Of a stretch of DNA of 64,000 bases, positions 38,081-47,432 are shown one piece after another. A model generated the notes under the pieces. It was not told where the DNA came from. It did no database searches and was given only the letters and a program-made list of their open reading frames with translations. Every line of letters begins with the position of its first letter. The first letter of the stretch is position 1. Source of the DNA: an uncultured Deferribacteraceae bacterium (GTDB lineage Bacteria > Chrysiogenota > Deferribacteres > CAMZNJ01); NCBI GenBank assembly GCA_947313855.1, contig CAMZNS010000035.1:1-64000 (forward strand), in the 5' to 3' direction. A program made the translations under genes and the position numbers.

Positions 38081-39268
38081 ATGATATACCTAGACAACAT
38101 CGCCGGCTGTGCACCCGACAAACGTGTTGTGGAAAAAATACTGCCCTTCCTTACCGAAAGGTACGGCAACGCCAGTAGCCACTTCTACCACCTTGGTCGA
38201 GACGCATTCGAAGCAATGGAAGATGCACGCAAAGAGGTTGCAAAACTCATTGGAGCCAACAGCGATGATGTATATTTCACCGCCTCAGGAACCGAAAGCA
38301 ACAACCTCGCCTTAAAAGGCATCATCTCCCACCCCGACAATCTTCACAAAAAACATATTATTCTCAGTGAATTGGAGCACTACTCCCTCCAAAACCCTGC
38401 CCGACGCCTTATCAGCAAGGGGTACAGAATCTCTTGGGCAAAGGTCACCCCCCAAGGTCATGTTGATACCGACCACCTTGCCTCATTGCTCGACGATGAC
38501 ACTGTTTTTGTTGCCATACAGCATGCTAATCCGGAGATAGGTACTGTCCAAGATATTGCTACTATTTCCAAGCTTGTCAAGGCTTCTGGTGCCCACCTCC
38601 ACATCGATGCTGTTGCGAGTGCTGGTCTTCTTCCCGTCGACGTGGACACCTTCCAAGCTGATACATTGTCCCTTAGTGGCACCAACCTTTACGGTATCCG
38701 TGGCACTGCCGCGTTGTACATTCGCAAGGGTGTCAAAATTTTATCTGTTACCGAGGGTGGTGGTCAAGAGCAAGGTGTTCGTGCTGGTAGTGAAAATATT
38801 GTTGGTATTGTTGCCATGGGTGAAGGTGCCCGTATTGTTCGCGAAGAGATGAGCACCTACGTGCCACAGCTCCAAGCATTAGGCGAAAACCTCATGTCTC
38901 GCATTACCTCCCTGTACGATTTCATCCATATTACTGGCGAGTCGGACATGTCGAAACGCCTCCCCGGTAATGTTAGCTTCTGGGTTGAGTATATCGAAGG
39001 GGAGTCCCTCCTCATGTGGTATGCGGTCAAAGGCTTCGCTGTTGCCTCAGGCTCTGCTTGTGCGTCCAACATCCTTGCCGAAGACGAAGACGATCTCGAA
39101 GCCTCACCAATACTCACCGCTGTGGGGGTTCCCACCGATATTTGTGCCGGTTCCGTCACCATGTCCCTTTCTCGCACCAATACTCAGGATGATGTTGATC
39201 GCGTAATTGCCGAAACCCCCGATATTGTTGACAGGTTATGTGCAATATCCCCCGCGTTTAATAAATAA
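38081..39268 (+). CDS. NifS/IscS-like protein lacking the PLP Schiff-base lysine
   Basis: YLDNIAGCAPDKRVVEKILPFL, FTASGTESNNLALKG, LSELEHYSL, HIDAVASAG, SLSGTNLYGIRGTAALYIRKG (SGHK replaced by SGTN), ASGSACAS. RBS aaggagg. Confidence 0.85.
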   Translation: MIYLDNIAGCAPDKRVVEKILPFLTERYGNASSHFYHLGRDAFEAMEDARKEVAKLIGANSDDVYFTASGTESNNLALKGIISHPDNLHKKHIILSELEHYSLQNPARRLISKGYRISWAKVTPQGHVDTDHLASLLDDDTVFVAIQHANPEIGTVQDIATISKLVKASGAHLHIDAVASAGLLPVDVDTFQADTLSLSGTNLYGIRGTAALYIRKGVKILSVTEGGGQEQGVRAGSENIVGIVAMGEGARIVREEMSTYVPQLQALGENLMSRITSLYDFIHITGESDMSKRLPGNVSFWVEYIEGESLLMWYAVKGFAVASGSACASNILAEDEDDLEASPILTAVGVPTDICAGSVTMSLSRTNTQDDVDRVIAETPDIVDRLCAISPAFNK

Positions 39269-39335
39269 GTTACATAATCAATAAAAAAGCTTACAATACT
39301 ATTTCAGTAGAGCGAATCAGATTAAGGAGAGTATT

Positions 39336-39779
39336 ATGAAATCACCGTATAACGATACAGTCATGGATCACTTTATGAACCCCCGAAACATGGGCGATCT
39401 CGAAGACGCAAACGCTGTTGCCGAGGTGGGGAACCCTGCTTGTGGCGACATGATGCGACTTATGCTGAAAATTAATGACGACGGCGTTATTGAAGATATC
39501 AAGTTTAAAACATTCGGCTGTGCAGCGGCAATCGCCTCCAGCTCCATGACCTCAGAAATCATCAAAGGGAAAACCATCGAAGAGGCAATACAAGTCGGCA
39601 ACAACGATATTGTTTCCGCCTTGGGTGGCGTTCCTGAAGTAAAGGTTCACTGCTCCATCATGGCGGAGGAAGCCCTAGAAGACGCCCTGAAAGACTACTA
39701 CACCAAAACTGGCAAAAACTTGGACGACCTCAATGCCATGATACACAAATACAAGGGCGATAGACCTGAACACCACTAA
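39336..39779 (+). CDS. iscU: Fe-S cluster assembly scaffold IscU/NifU N-terminal type
   Basis: MDHFMNPRNMGDLEDANAVAEVGNPACGD, KTFGCAAAIASSSMTSE, KVHCSIMAEEAL; all three Cys present. Confidence 0.94.
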   Translation: MKSPYNDTVMDHFMNPRNMGDLEDANAVAEVGNPACGDMMRLMLKINDDGVIEDIKFKTFGCAAAIASSSMTSEIIKGKTIEEAIQVGNNDIVSALGGVPEVKVHCSIMAEEALEDALKDYYTKTGKNLDDLNAMIHKYKGDRPEHH

Positions 39780-39829
39780 AGCTGCGAAAAAACTCTTGCC
39801 AAAATAAAACAATAATACGAGGTGATACC

Positions 39830-40063
39830 ATGAGCCAAAGCCTGAAAGACAGAGTCCAAGACGTGTTGGAGCAGGTAAGACCGATGCTACAACGCGATGG
39901 TGGCGATGTTGTACTAATTGACGTTACTGAAAAGGGGGTTGTCTCCATCGAGTTGCAGGGGGCGTGTGTTGGGTGCCCATTCAGCACTATGACACTCAAG
40001 CATGGCATTGAGGCCGCTCTTAAGCGTGAGATCCCCGAGGTAACTGAGGTTGTAAGCCTCTAG
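39830..40063 (+). CDS. NifU C-terminal domain Fe-S carrier (NfuA-like)
   Basis: VRPMLQRDGGDVVLIDV...VSIELQGACVGCPFSTMTLKHGIEAALK (CxxC). Confidence 0.92.
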   Translation: MSQSLKDRVQDVLEQVRPMLQRDGGDVVLIDVTEKGVVSIELQGACVGCPFSTMTLKHGIEAALKREIPEVTEVVSL

Positions 40064-40115
40064 CCACTCTAGCCACTTGCAATTCGTTGCAATGTGTTCT
40101 GTTATCTTAATACGC

Positions 40116-40167
40116 AAAAAGGTTTGAAGCCACCCGTATGGATTGTGTGGTTTCAAGCCTTTTTTTT
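40116..40167. terminator. Bidirectional intrinsic terminator between convergent genes
   Basis: aaaaaGGTTTGAAGCCAC...GTGGTTTCAAGCCttttttt. Confidence 0.85.
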
Positions 40168-40194
40168 ATGTGTAGAAGACACTTTTGCGGTATT

Positions 40195-41046
40195 CTAGTT
40201 GTTTTGTTTATTTTGTTTGTTTCTCATTGCTACTGATGGTGGTACAAAGTTGTTGATACCTTGGGCAGCTAGTTCGATACATCTTTGAGCATTTTTTGGT
40301 GCTACTCCGTTGTGTACGTTGCAGAACGAGATGAACACTTTTTTCGCTGTTACGGCTTTGTTGTTTATGAGTTCTAACATCCCTTTTATTTCTTGGTCAG
40401 AGTAGCTGTAGTTGTAGTATTTGTCGTCCATATTTATCCATTTTTTGCTACGACCAAACATTCTGATGTATAGTACCCCTTGCGATACAACGGGGTAGAG
40501 TGGCGGGAACCCCTTCCCTTTGGGCATATCTAGTGCGATCATCCCTACTTCGTTGTTTTTGAGTTCTTCGGTGTATCGTTCTTTGTACCAGCTGACGTTG
40601 TTTAGTTCTACGAATAGCGGTAGTTCGCCGAATTTATCTTTCATTCGGAATATGTGTTCGAGGTTTGTTTTTTTGCTTACGAAGCTTGGGTGGAAGTCGG
40701 CGAAGATTGACACTAGTTTTCCGGCATCGTGTAGCGGTTTTAGTCCTGCCAGGAATTCTTCTAGCAGTCCCTCTTCCACGTTGTATCTGATTAGTTCTTT
40801 TGGTATTCTTACGGAGAAGTTTATTTTCCCTTCAGTTTTTCTGAGCATCTCTTCCATTCTTGAAGCTAGTGGCATTTTGTAGAATGTGTAGGTTAGTTCT
40901 AGGAAGTTGAATCCTGTGTTTGTGTAGAATTCGAGTAATCCTTTAGGGCTTGTGTCTTCGGGGTAAAAGGTTCCCATCCAGTCGTTAAAGCTGTATCCTG
41001 AGGTTCCTACGAGTATCGGCGTTGAGTTTATATTGAAAGTGTTCAT
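40195..41046 (-). CDS. DUF72 (YecE-like) family protein
   Basis: ILVGTSGYSFNDWMGTFYPEDTSPKGLLEFYTNTGFNFLELTYTFYKMP; YIRMFGRSKKW. Confidence 0.85.
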   Translation of the reverse strand: MNTFNINSTPILVGTSGYSFNDWMGTFYPEDTSPKGLLEFYTNTGFNFLELTYTFYKMPLASRMEEMLRKTEGKINFSVRIPKELIRYNVEEGLLEEFLAGLKPLHDAGKLVSIFADFHPSFVSKKTNLEHIFRMKDKFGELPLFVELNNVSWYKERYTEELKNNEVGMIALDMPKGKGFPPLYPVVSQGVLYIRMFGRSKKWINMDDKYYNYSYSDQEIKGMLELINNKAVTAKKVFISFCNVHNGVAPKNAQRCIELAAQGINNFVPPSVAMRNKQNKQNN

Positions 41047-41168
41047 AGTCTTTGATTGTAGTGTTTCTTGAAAAACTTTGCAATATTATATTTGCTAAAT
41101 TGAAAATGAGTTAATTAACGTGTATAATTGTGTAGTTCTTGAGTGTTACTACAATTGGAGTATTCTTT

Positions 41169-43472
41169 ATGTCTGCAAATACTAATCGTAAGCCCTTCTT
41201 TCTACCGCCATTTTCGGCAATACTTCTCGTTCCAGTGATGCTTTTGCTGTTGGGTTGTTCCTCTGAAAAGCCGTCGGAGTCGTGCTCCATTAGTCTACTG
41301 TACAACGACTCTGTTCCGGAGTACATTGCTCCCCCCACCATAAAGCTAGACTTGAGCAGTATTAACAACAGTACCGCTAGGATAAATGGGGTGTTGACCT
41401 CGAAATCTTCTTACACCTCAAAGTACAAGGTAACTTTTTGGGAGAATGGCGATCCGCAAACCACAAGTCTTTTGCTTAAAGGAGATGGCAAGGGCTCCCC
41501 CATTAATTTCACCATACCCGTCACCCCTGGATTTGAGTCCCTCCACCTTCAGTGGTACTCCTACTACGGTGCTGGTCTGAAAAAGTCTAGCCGTAGTGAT
41601 GTTGAAACCACATCCGTGTACCGTAAGTCACTCAACTCCAACTACTTCCTTGATGCCCTCAAGAACCCCAACAATATCTCCGATATTTTCATCAGCTACA
41701 GCCAAACCCCCGAAGTCCAAGCCGATAACGATCGTCGTGGTGCCCTAGGCATTGTTGGCGAAGCCATCGGCAACGGACTAGCATTCCTCCCCCTCAATAT
41801 TGAGCTTACTCGAGATGGCTACCCCCTTGTTTACACCGACTTCAACGGTCAAGATTCCACCTCAACATGCCCCAACATGAACATCTCAAGGCTAACACTC
41901 AACGCTGTCGAGGGATGTACCGCTGACTACGAATACCCACCTACCCAACTCACAGACTACGTGGGAGCACTCATGGGTAGGGCTGTCATGGTTCTGTCTT
42001 ACAACCCAAAACGCGTGAAAATCGACAAAGTCTACGACGTACTCGCACAAGCTGAAGCCACAAACAACGTCGTCTACATGCCCAAAGGGTACAACCTGAA
42101 TCGAACAGAAATAGATGCCGAACACAACAAACTCACTGACGCTGGTGCCCAAAACCCACTCTTCATCTACAGCTACTCCATCACAACCGAAAACAACTAC
42201 AACAACAATGAATACACCCTCAAACAGCTCTACAACAATAACGACGACAACAACGACGACAATAACGAGATTCCCGACTACGTTCGTGGCATCAAACTAC
42301 GCATGTCTACACCACCCAAAACCCTCGACGACTTCTTCATGGTCGATATGGTTAACAAGTTTGTACCCACCGAAAATGGACACAAACTCTACTCGTTCCT
42401 AAAAGAACTCAAAAAACACAACCTACTTGTCATCAGAGATCTGCAAGTGTTTGGCGACTACACTTCGCAAATAGCACAAGGAACATCCACCAAATACGGC
42501 ATACTACGCCCAGCCATCATCAACGAATACAACCTCGGTGTCCACGCCTTCCTAACAACACAACCCGAACACCTACTGCCTGTACGAAAATTCATACTTA
42601 CCCAAAACATCACAACAGGATACATCAAACCACCCAAATACAATGTACTCAACGTCAGCCTCGAACAGTCTAAAGGTATGATTGGTAGCGGCAAAATTAA
42701 AGTTACCTACGACAACCCACCACTATTCGAAGCGGGGGACAGCATCGTTGTCGAACTGCTAACCCTAGGGGGGCTACAAACATACCAACAACAACTTAGT
42801 GCCAACAGTACTGGTGGCGAAATCACCATGGATAACCTCCAAGATAACCACGAATACCATGTCAAAATATACACGCAGGGCAACAACAGCACGTCCATAC
42901 CCCTCAACCTCTTTGCATTGCCAAACATACCACAAGTTCAAGGCATCACACACAGTGTCAAAAACAGTAGCACTATCGTCCTCAATATCAACCTCGACAA
43001 CATCGATAACACAAATATTTCAAAAATTATTGTTCGACCCATCAATAATCCAAACCCGTTCTCGCAAAATGCTAAAAATATCAATATCTCTAGACGATAC
43101 ACCGACCTGCAAACACAACTCCACAACAAACAGGTTTTCTGCTACAATATTACAACAACTAAAATCCCTGTGGAAATACTACAGGGACACGCCAAAACAA
43201 TGGAAATCTACCTACTCTCCAACAACAACACACCATCAGCACCAACAACATATCGTGCGGCAAACATACTACCCACAATCATACAGGAAGTTGACAATCC
43301 AGGGGGAATCAACTTCAACTTCTCCATCACATCCGACGAACTGATAGGTGCAGAGCTCCCTCTTTTCAACGCAAGCACAATAGGGGTGGACAACATCGAC
43401 ATCTACCAAGAGGGTGAACTAGGGTTTGACGATATGCAGGAGGGTGCCGACGGGAGTTCGCTTGCTGAGTAG
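41169..43472 (+). CDS. Large lipoprotein with a degenerate GDPD-like segment
   Basis: Lipobox PVMLLLLGCSS; RRGALGIVGEAIGNGLAFLPLNIELTRDGYPLVYTDFNG resembles the GDPD N-terminal pattern. Confidence 0.6.
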   Translation: MSANTNRKPFFLPPFSAILLVPVMLLLLGCSSEKPSESCSISLLYNDSVPEYIAPPTIKLDLSSINNSTARINGVLTSKSSYTSKYKVTFWENGDPQTTSLLLKGDGKGSPINFTIPVTPGFESLHLQWYSYYGAGLKKSSRSDVETTSVYRKSLNSNYFLDALKNPNNISDIFISYSQTPEVQADNDRRGALGIVGEAIGNGLAFLPLNIELTRDGYPLVYTDFNGQDSTSTCPNMNISRLTLNAVEGCTADYEYPPTQLTDYVGALMGRAVMVLSYNPKRVKIDKVYDVLAQAEATNNVVYMPKGYNLNRTEIDAEHNKLTDAGAQNPLFIYSYSITTENNYNNNEYTLKQLYNNNDDNNDDNNEIPDYVRGIKLRMSTPPKTLDDFFMVDMVNKFVPTENGHKLYSFLKELKKHNLLVIRDLQVFGDYTSQIAQGTSTKYGILRPAIINEYNLGVHAFLTTQPEHLLPVRKFILTQNITTGYIKPPKYNVLNVSLEQSKGMIGSGKIKVTYDNPPLFEAGDSIVVELLTLGGLQTYQQQLSANSTGGEITMDNLQDNHEYHVKIYTQGNNSTSIPLNLFALPNIPQVQGITHSVKNSSTIVLNINLDNIDNTNISKIIVRPINNPNPFSQNAKNINISRRYTDLQTQLHNKQVFCYNITTTKIPVEILQGHAKTMEIYLLSNNNTPSAPTTYRAANILPTIIQEVDNPGGINFNFSITSDELIGAELPLFNASTIGVDNIDIYQEGELGFDDMQEGADGSSLAE

Positions 43473-43534
43473 GGCGTAGCCGCGTAGCCGAGGGGCAATG
43501 GCGGTGGCGTTGCGAGCGTTGTTCGCGTTGCGGG

Positions 43535-43568
43535 CATGGTTCGAGGTGCGGGCATGGTTCGAGGTGCA
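43535..43568. repeat. 18 nt tandem repeat x 2 (gcgggcatggttcgaggt)
   Basis: Read directly, between convergent lipoprotein and rpsI genes. Confidence 0.8.
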
Positions 43569-43670
43569 CACACAAAAAAAGCCAGCACACACCACAATAC
43601 TCAACAAATGTGAGTATTGCAGTAGATACTGGCCACTTGAGTCGCAATTGCGTCCCAAATTGTCCAATGC

Positions 43671-44060
43671 TTAACGCTTGGAGTACTGATCCTTCTTGCG
43701 GGCTTTAGGTTGCCCAGTTTTCTTACGTTCAACCATTCTGGAGTCGCGAGTTAGTAATCCTTCTTTTTTGAGTGCGGGTCTTAGTTCTGCATCGAACTCT
43801 AGCAACGCACGTGAGAGTCCGTGTGAAAGAGCACCAGCTTGTCCAGATTTCCCTCCACCTTTGATTGTTGCCATGATATCGAATTTCGATTCAGCACCGA
43901 CTATTGCCAATGGTTTGAGAGCCAGTTGGTTGAGTGTTGCACTGTCGAAGTAGTCTTTGGAGAGGGAAGAGTTTACCACTACTTTACCTGTTCCAGCTTT
44001 TAGAAATACACGGGCTACAGAGGTTTTTCTGCGTCCTGTGCCATAAAAATAGTTAGACAT
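43671..44060 (-). CDS. rpsI: 30S ribosomal protein S9
   Basis: YGTGRRKTSVARVFLKAG, C-terminal KKTGQPKARKKDQYSKR. Confidence 0.97.
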   Translation of the reverse strand: MSNYFYGTGRRKTSVARVFLKAGTGKVVVNSSLSKDYFDSATLNQLALKPLAIVGAESKFDIMATIKGGGKSGQAGALSHGLSRALLEFDAELRPALKKEGLLTRDSRMVERKKTGQPKARKKDQYSKR

Positions 44061-44075
44061 ACCTATCTCCTTGTA

Positions 44076-44504
44076 TTATAGTTCTATTTTTTTTGGTTGT
44101 TGAGCTTCGTGCGGATGAGTTTCGCCGCTGTAGACTTTGAGTTTGTCTAGCATTTGGCGTCCCAGTTTATTTTTGGGTAGCATCCTTCTCACAGCTAGTT
44201 TGATAACCTCTTCAGGTTTATCTTTGTTCATAACCTTGAGTGTAGTTTCTTTTAGTCCACCCATGTAACCTGAGTGTCTGTAGTATATTTTGGAGTCTTT
44301 TTTGCTTCCGCTGAACTGTATTTTTTCAGCGTTAACAACGACGATGTAGTCTCCGGTGTCGATAAAGGGTGTGTACCCCGGTTTGTGTTTTCCCATGAGG
44401 TAAACAGCGATTTCACTAGCAAGTCTGCCCAAGCGATAGCTTGAAGCATCTACTAGGAACCAGCTCTGTTCTAGGTCCTTTGGGGTTGTCCATGTTGTTT
44501 TCAT
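44076..44504 (-). CDS. rplM: 50S ribosomal protein L13
   Basis: WFLVDASSYRLGRLASEIAVYLMGKHKPGYTPFIDTGDYIVVVNA. Confidence 0.97.
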   Translation of the reverse strand: MKTTWTTPKDLEQSWFLVDASSYRLGRLASEIAVYLMGKHKPGYTPFIDTGDYIVVVNAEKIQFSGSKKDSKIYYRHSGYMGGLKETTLKVMNKDKPEEVIKLAVRRMLPKNKLGRQMLDKLKVYSGETHPHEAQQPKKIEL

Positions 44505-44574
44505 AGTAGTCATCCTCAAAAAGTATCAATTTCAGTAATAGTCGCCTACTCTAAGTCGAGTAATGCATTTTCGA

Positions 44575-44922
44575 TTATTTACGTTCTTTAATCCGTGCAG
44601 CTTTACCTCTGAGAGCCCTCATGTAGTAAATGCGTGACTGCCTTACTTTACCTGTACGAACAACTTCGATGTTGCTGATAAAGGGTGAGTGGTAGGGGAA
44701 TATCCTTTCCACGCCGATGTCTGCAACAACTTTTCTAACGGTAAACGTTTGATTTGCCGTGCCTTTTTTAAATCGGATGCACAAGCCTTCGAAAACCTGA
44801 ACACGCTCTTTAGCACCCTCTTTAATTTTGTAGTGAACCCTTAGGGTATCACCAGTACGAAATTCGGGCCACTGTGCGACAGCTGTAAGCTTGTCAGCAA
44901 CCTCTAATAGTTGGTTTTTCAT
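44575..44922 (-). CDS. rplS: 50S ribosomal protein L19
   Basis: [59 protein letters not shown]. Confidence 0.97.
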   Translation of the reverse strand: MKNQLLEVADKLTAVAQWPEFRTGDTLRVHYKIKEGAKERVQVFEGLCIRFKKGTANQTFTVRKVVADIGVERIFPYHSPFISNIEVVRTGKVRQSRIYYMRALRGKAARIKERK

Positions 44923-44963
44923 ACCAAATCACTCCTCACAAATATATTAAAATATCTACTAAA

Positions 44964-46238
44964 CTAAAAATTTACAAATCTATCAAGCATAATGGCAACG
45001 GCACTACGAACCGACAAGTGGTTGTAAGTTCCGCGTCCATTAATGGGTGACGCTACTGCATCAGACATCTGAAAGACACTTTCGTGAAACCCCCACCCTG
45101 TGCCGAATAGAAGCAGTACAGGTGCGTCAGCGTCGTGGGCATCACAAACAATTTCGTAGGGTGCTTTAAAGTCGTAATCGCCACTAGCTGTAGTGAGTAC
45201 GATAAAAGGTTTTTTCCCTGTGGCGGTGCGAATATGTGCGATACATTCGAACAGCGACGAGACAACATCGGTTCGTTCAAATGCTTCGCTTCTGTTGGCA
45301 TTGTATGCCAATCCCGCCCCCTCCTTCCAATGTTTTGTCACACGCATGGCAACCTCTTGTTGAGGTGCTTGCGGGTTTATGATAAAATATCTACTTACGT
45401 CAAACGTCATGCAACTACGCGAGATATCGTGTATGTCCATGTTGGTCAAGGACGTTCCAACGATGTCGCCACGTTTGTCCACCATGGGATAATGCATCAA
45501 TCCTACGTAAATGTCCAGCTTTTCGGTCAAATCCCTTCCACGTTGACGAATGAGATCGGGTCGTTGTTTCCGAGTAACACTCTTTTGCATCTCCCCTTTC
45601 CAGGCGTCAATCAGCAAGGGGTTCCCGCTTTTCAAAACATCAGGAACAGCCAGCCCACGAAACGTCCAAGGTCGTGTGTAGTGTGGTTGTTCCAGCATAT
45701 TGTTGCTAAACGAGTCTTCAACGGCAGACATTTCATCACCGAGAACACCACTTTTGTGTCGAGCAATGCTTTCGATGGCAACCATGGCAGCGATCTCGCC
45801 ACCTGTGAGAATAAAGTCGCCAATGCTAAGTGTTTCGTCAATTACGAGATCGTATGCTCGTTCGTCCAGTCCTTCATAGCGTCCGCAGATGAAGGTTATG
45901 GATTCGTAGTCGCCGTTTTGCAGGCTACCAGCATAGTCTTGTGCCACCTTAGCAGTGAGAACCTTGCCACGTGGGTCAAGCATTATTGTGCGGGTTTTTT
46001 CCACACTGTTAATACTTTCCACAGCAAGAACCACAGGTTCCACCTTCATTACCAAGCCGTGACCGCCGCCGTATGGGTAGTCGTCTGTAGAGCGGTGTTT
46101 GTCGTTGGCGAAGCTCCGTATATCCACTGGTTTAACAGCGATATCGCCTTTTAGGATACTTTTGGCAACAACACCCTGTCCGTCTTGGTAAGCTCTTTCA
46201 AACATCTTGGGGAAAATTGTAAGTACGTTAAATTTCAT
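44964..46238 (-). CDS. trmD: tRNA (guanine-N1)-methyltransferase TrmD fused to a second SAM-dependent RNA methyltransferase domain
   Basis: TrmD motifs DYPYGGGHGLVMKVEP, CGRYEGLDERAYDLVIDETLSIGDFILTGGE; then ~185 aa starting GLMHYPMVDKRGDIVGTSLTNMDIHDISRSCMTFDVSRYFIINP, resembling PF09936. Confidence 0.88.
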   Translation of the reverse strand: MKFNVLTIFPKMFERAYQDGQGVVAKSILKGDIAVKPVDIRSFANDKHRSTDDYPYGGGHGLVMKVEPVVLAVESINSVEKTRTIMLDPRGKVLTAKVAQDYAGSLQNGDYESITFICGRYEGLDERAYDLVIDETLSIGDFILTGGEIAAMVAIESIARHKSGVLGDEMSAVEDSFSNNMLEQPHYTRPWTFRGLAVPDVLKSGNPLLIDAWKGEMQKSVTRKQRPDLIRQRGRDLTEKLDIYVGLMHYPMVDKRGDIVGTSLTNMDIHDISRSCMTFDVSRYFIINPQAPQQEVAMRVTKHWKEGAGLAYNANRSEAFERTDVVSSLFECIAHIRTATGKKPFIVLTTASGDYDFKAPYEIVCDAHDADAPVLLLFGTGWGFHESVFQMSDAVASPINGRGTYNHLSVRSAVAIMLDRFVNF

Positions 46239-46743
46239 TCTCAGCAATCAATCCCTCTTTGTTGATGACAAAAACCTTATTTGCTTTGTCGAAGCTTAGT
46301 ACATGTGCTTCGTTGTCGGCAATTAGGTATCTGTCGCCCATTGGAGCTTCGATGATAAATATATCCGCTGCTGGCGAATCCATGTAATCTACCAAAGTGC
46401 CAACGAGTACGCCCTCTTCGTCGATCATTCGCGAGCCTTTTACATCCTTCCAAGACAGTCCGGGGTCAACGTCGGGTAGTGCCTCTTCGGGGTAGTAAAC
46501 GTCACACCCTTTTAGTGTTATGGCATCCTCGACGGAGTCCACAGAGGGTGAGTCGACTAAGTATCTCCCCTTATGGGGGCTGATGCTACGTATCTTTACA
46601 GATCGGAACAGCTCACCCCCCTTGTATATTACCATGTAGTCTAAAGATTTCACTTCGGACTCGTAAAGGGGATCGGGTAAAAATAAAAAGTTCCCTTTTA
46701 GTGAATGGGTTCCAGTAATTTTGCCGATAAGTGTTAGTTTCAA
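46228..46743 (-). CDS. rimM: 16S rRNA processing protein RimM
   Basis: LIGKITGTHSLKG...; WKDVKGSRMIDEEGVLVGTLVDYMDSPAADIFII (PRC-barrel); operon position. Confidence 0.88.
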   Translation of the reverse strand: MKLTLIGKITGTHSLKGNFLFLPDPLYESEVKSLDYMVIYKGGELFRSVKIRSISPHKGRYLVDSPSVDSVEDAITLKGCDVYYPEEALPDVDPGLSWKDVKGSRMIDEEGVLVGTLVDYMDSPAADIFIIEAPMGDRYLIADNEAHVLSFDKANKVFVINKEGLIAENEI

Positions 46744-46746
46744 GCT

Positions 46747-46986
46747 CTACTCAGCCTCCGAAATCTCCAAACGGTTGTCTATACCGTCCTTGATGCTTGC
46801 AGCTGCAAGGATGGTTCTGATAGATTTCGCCGTACGCCCTTGTCTACCGATAACTTTCCCCAGTTCTTCCTGTGGAACCTGAAGTTTAATGGTATTCTTA
46901 CCAGGTTCAACCTCCACAGTGGAGATAACGATCTTCGATTTGTCTTCTACGATAGCCTCAGCTATATACCTTACCAATTGTTCCAT
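46747..46986 (-). CDS. khpA: KH-domain RNA-binding protein KhpA
   Basis: LVRYIAEAIVEDKSKIVI...VPQEELGKVIGRQGRTAKSIRTIL; between rpsP and rimM. Confidence 0.92.
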   Translation of the reverse strand: MEQLVRYIAEAIVEDKSKIVISTVEVEPGKNTIKLQVPQEELGKVIGRQGRTAKSIRTILAAASIKDGIDNRLEISEAE

Positions 46987-47109
46987 GGGTAACCTCCGCT
47001 TAATAAACTACTATCCATATATAATTTATAGTAATATTAGCAATCCAGTGAGCCGAGTGTGTCTAGGTTGAGTTCCCAGAGTTCTTGGCTCATTAAATCA
47101 ATCGTACAA

Positions 47110-47409
47110 CTAAACTAGCTTGCTTCCTTCTTTAGAGGATGTGTGTTTTTGAGTATGAAGTTTCTCAATGACACCATGCTTCGACAGAATATTTTTCACT
47201 GTATCGGTGGGTAAAGCACCACGCCCAAGCCATAGGAGTGCTTTTGCTTCATCAACCTTTACGGGGTCTTTGGTTGTCATGGGGTCGTAATACCCGATGG
47301 ATTCAATGTAGCTTCCGCTACGACTTCTTGTTCTACTGTCAACTACAACCATGCGATAAAATGGTCTTTTTTTTCTGCCCATTCTGAGCAAACGAATTTT
47401 TACAGCCAT
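47110..47409 (-). CDS. rpsP: 30S ribosomal protein S16
   Basis: MAVKIRLLRMGRKKRPFYRMVVVDSRTRSRSGSYIESIGYYDP. Confidence 0.97.
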   Translation of the reverse strand: MAVKIRLLRMGRKKRPFYRMVVVDSRTRSRSGSYIESIGYYDPMTTKDPVKVDEAKALLWLGRGALPTDTVKNILSKHGVIEKLHTQKHTSSKEGSKLV

Positions 47410-47432
47410 GTTTTCTCCTTATTCATAGTACT

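Noticed and set aside
43595-43625. Intrinsic terminator (CAATACTCA...TGAGTATTG)
   Set aside because: Perfect 9 bp stem but no U-tract on either side, so not called as a terminator.
45135-46154. 339 aa plus-strand ORF
   Set aside because: Antisense to trmD, whose motifs are clear. No family signature or RBS; a shadow ORF.
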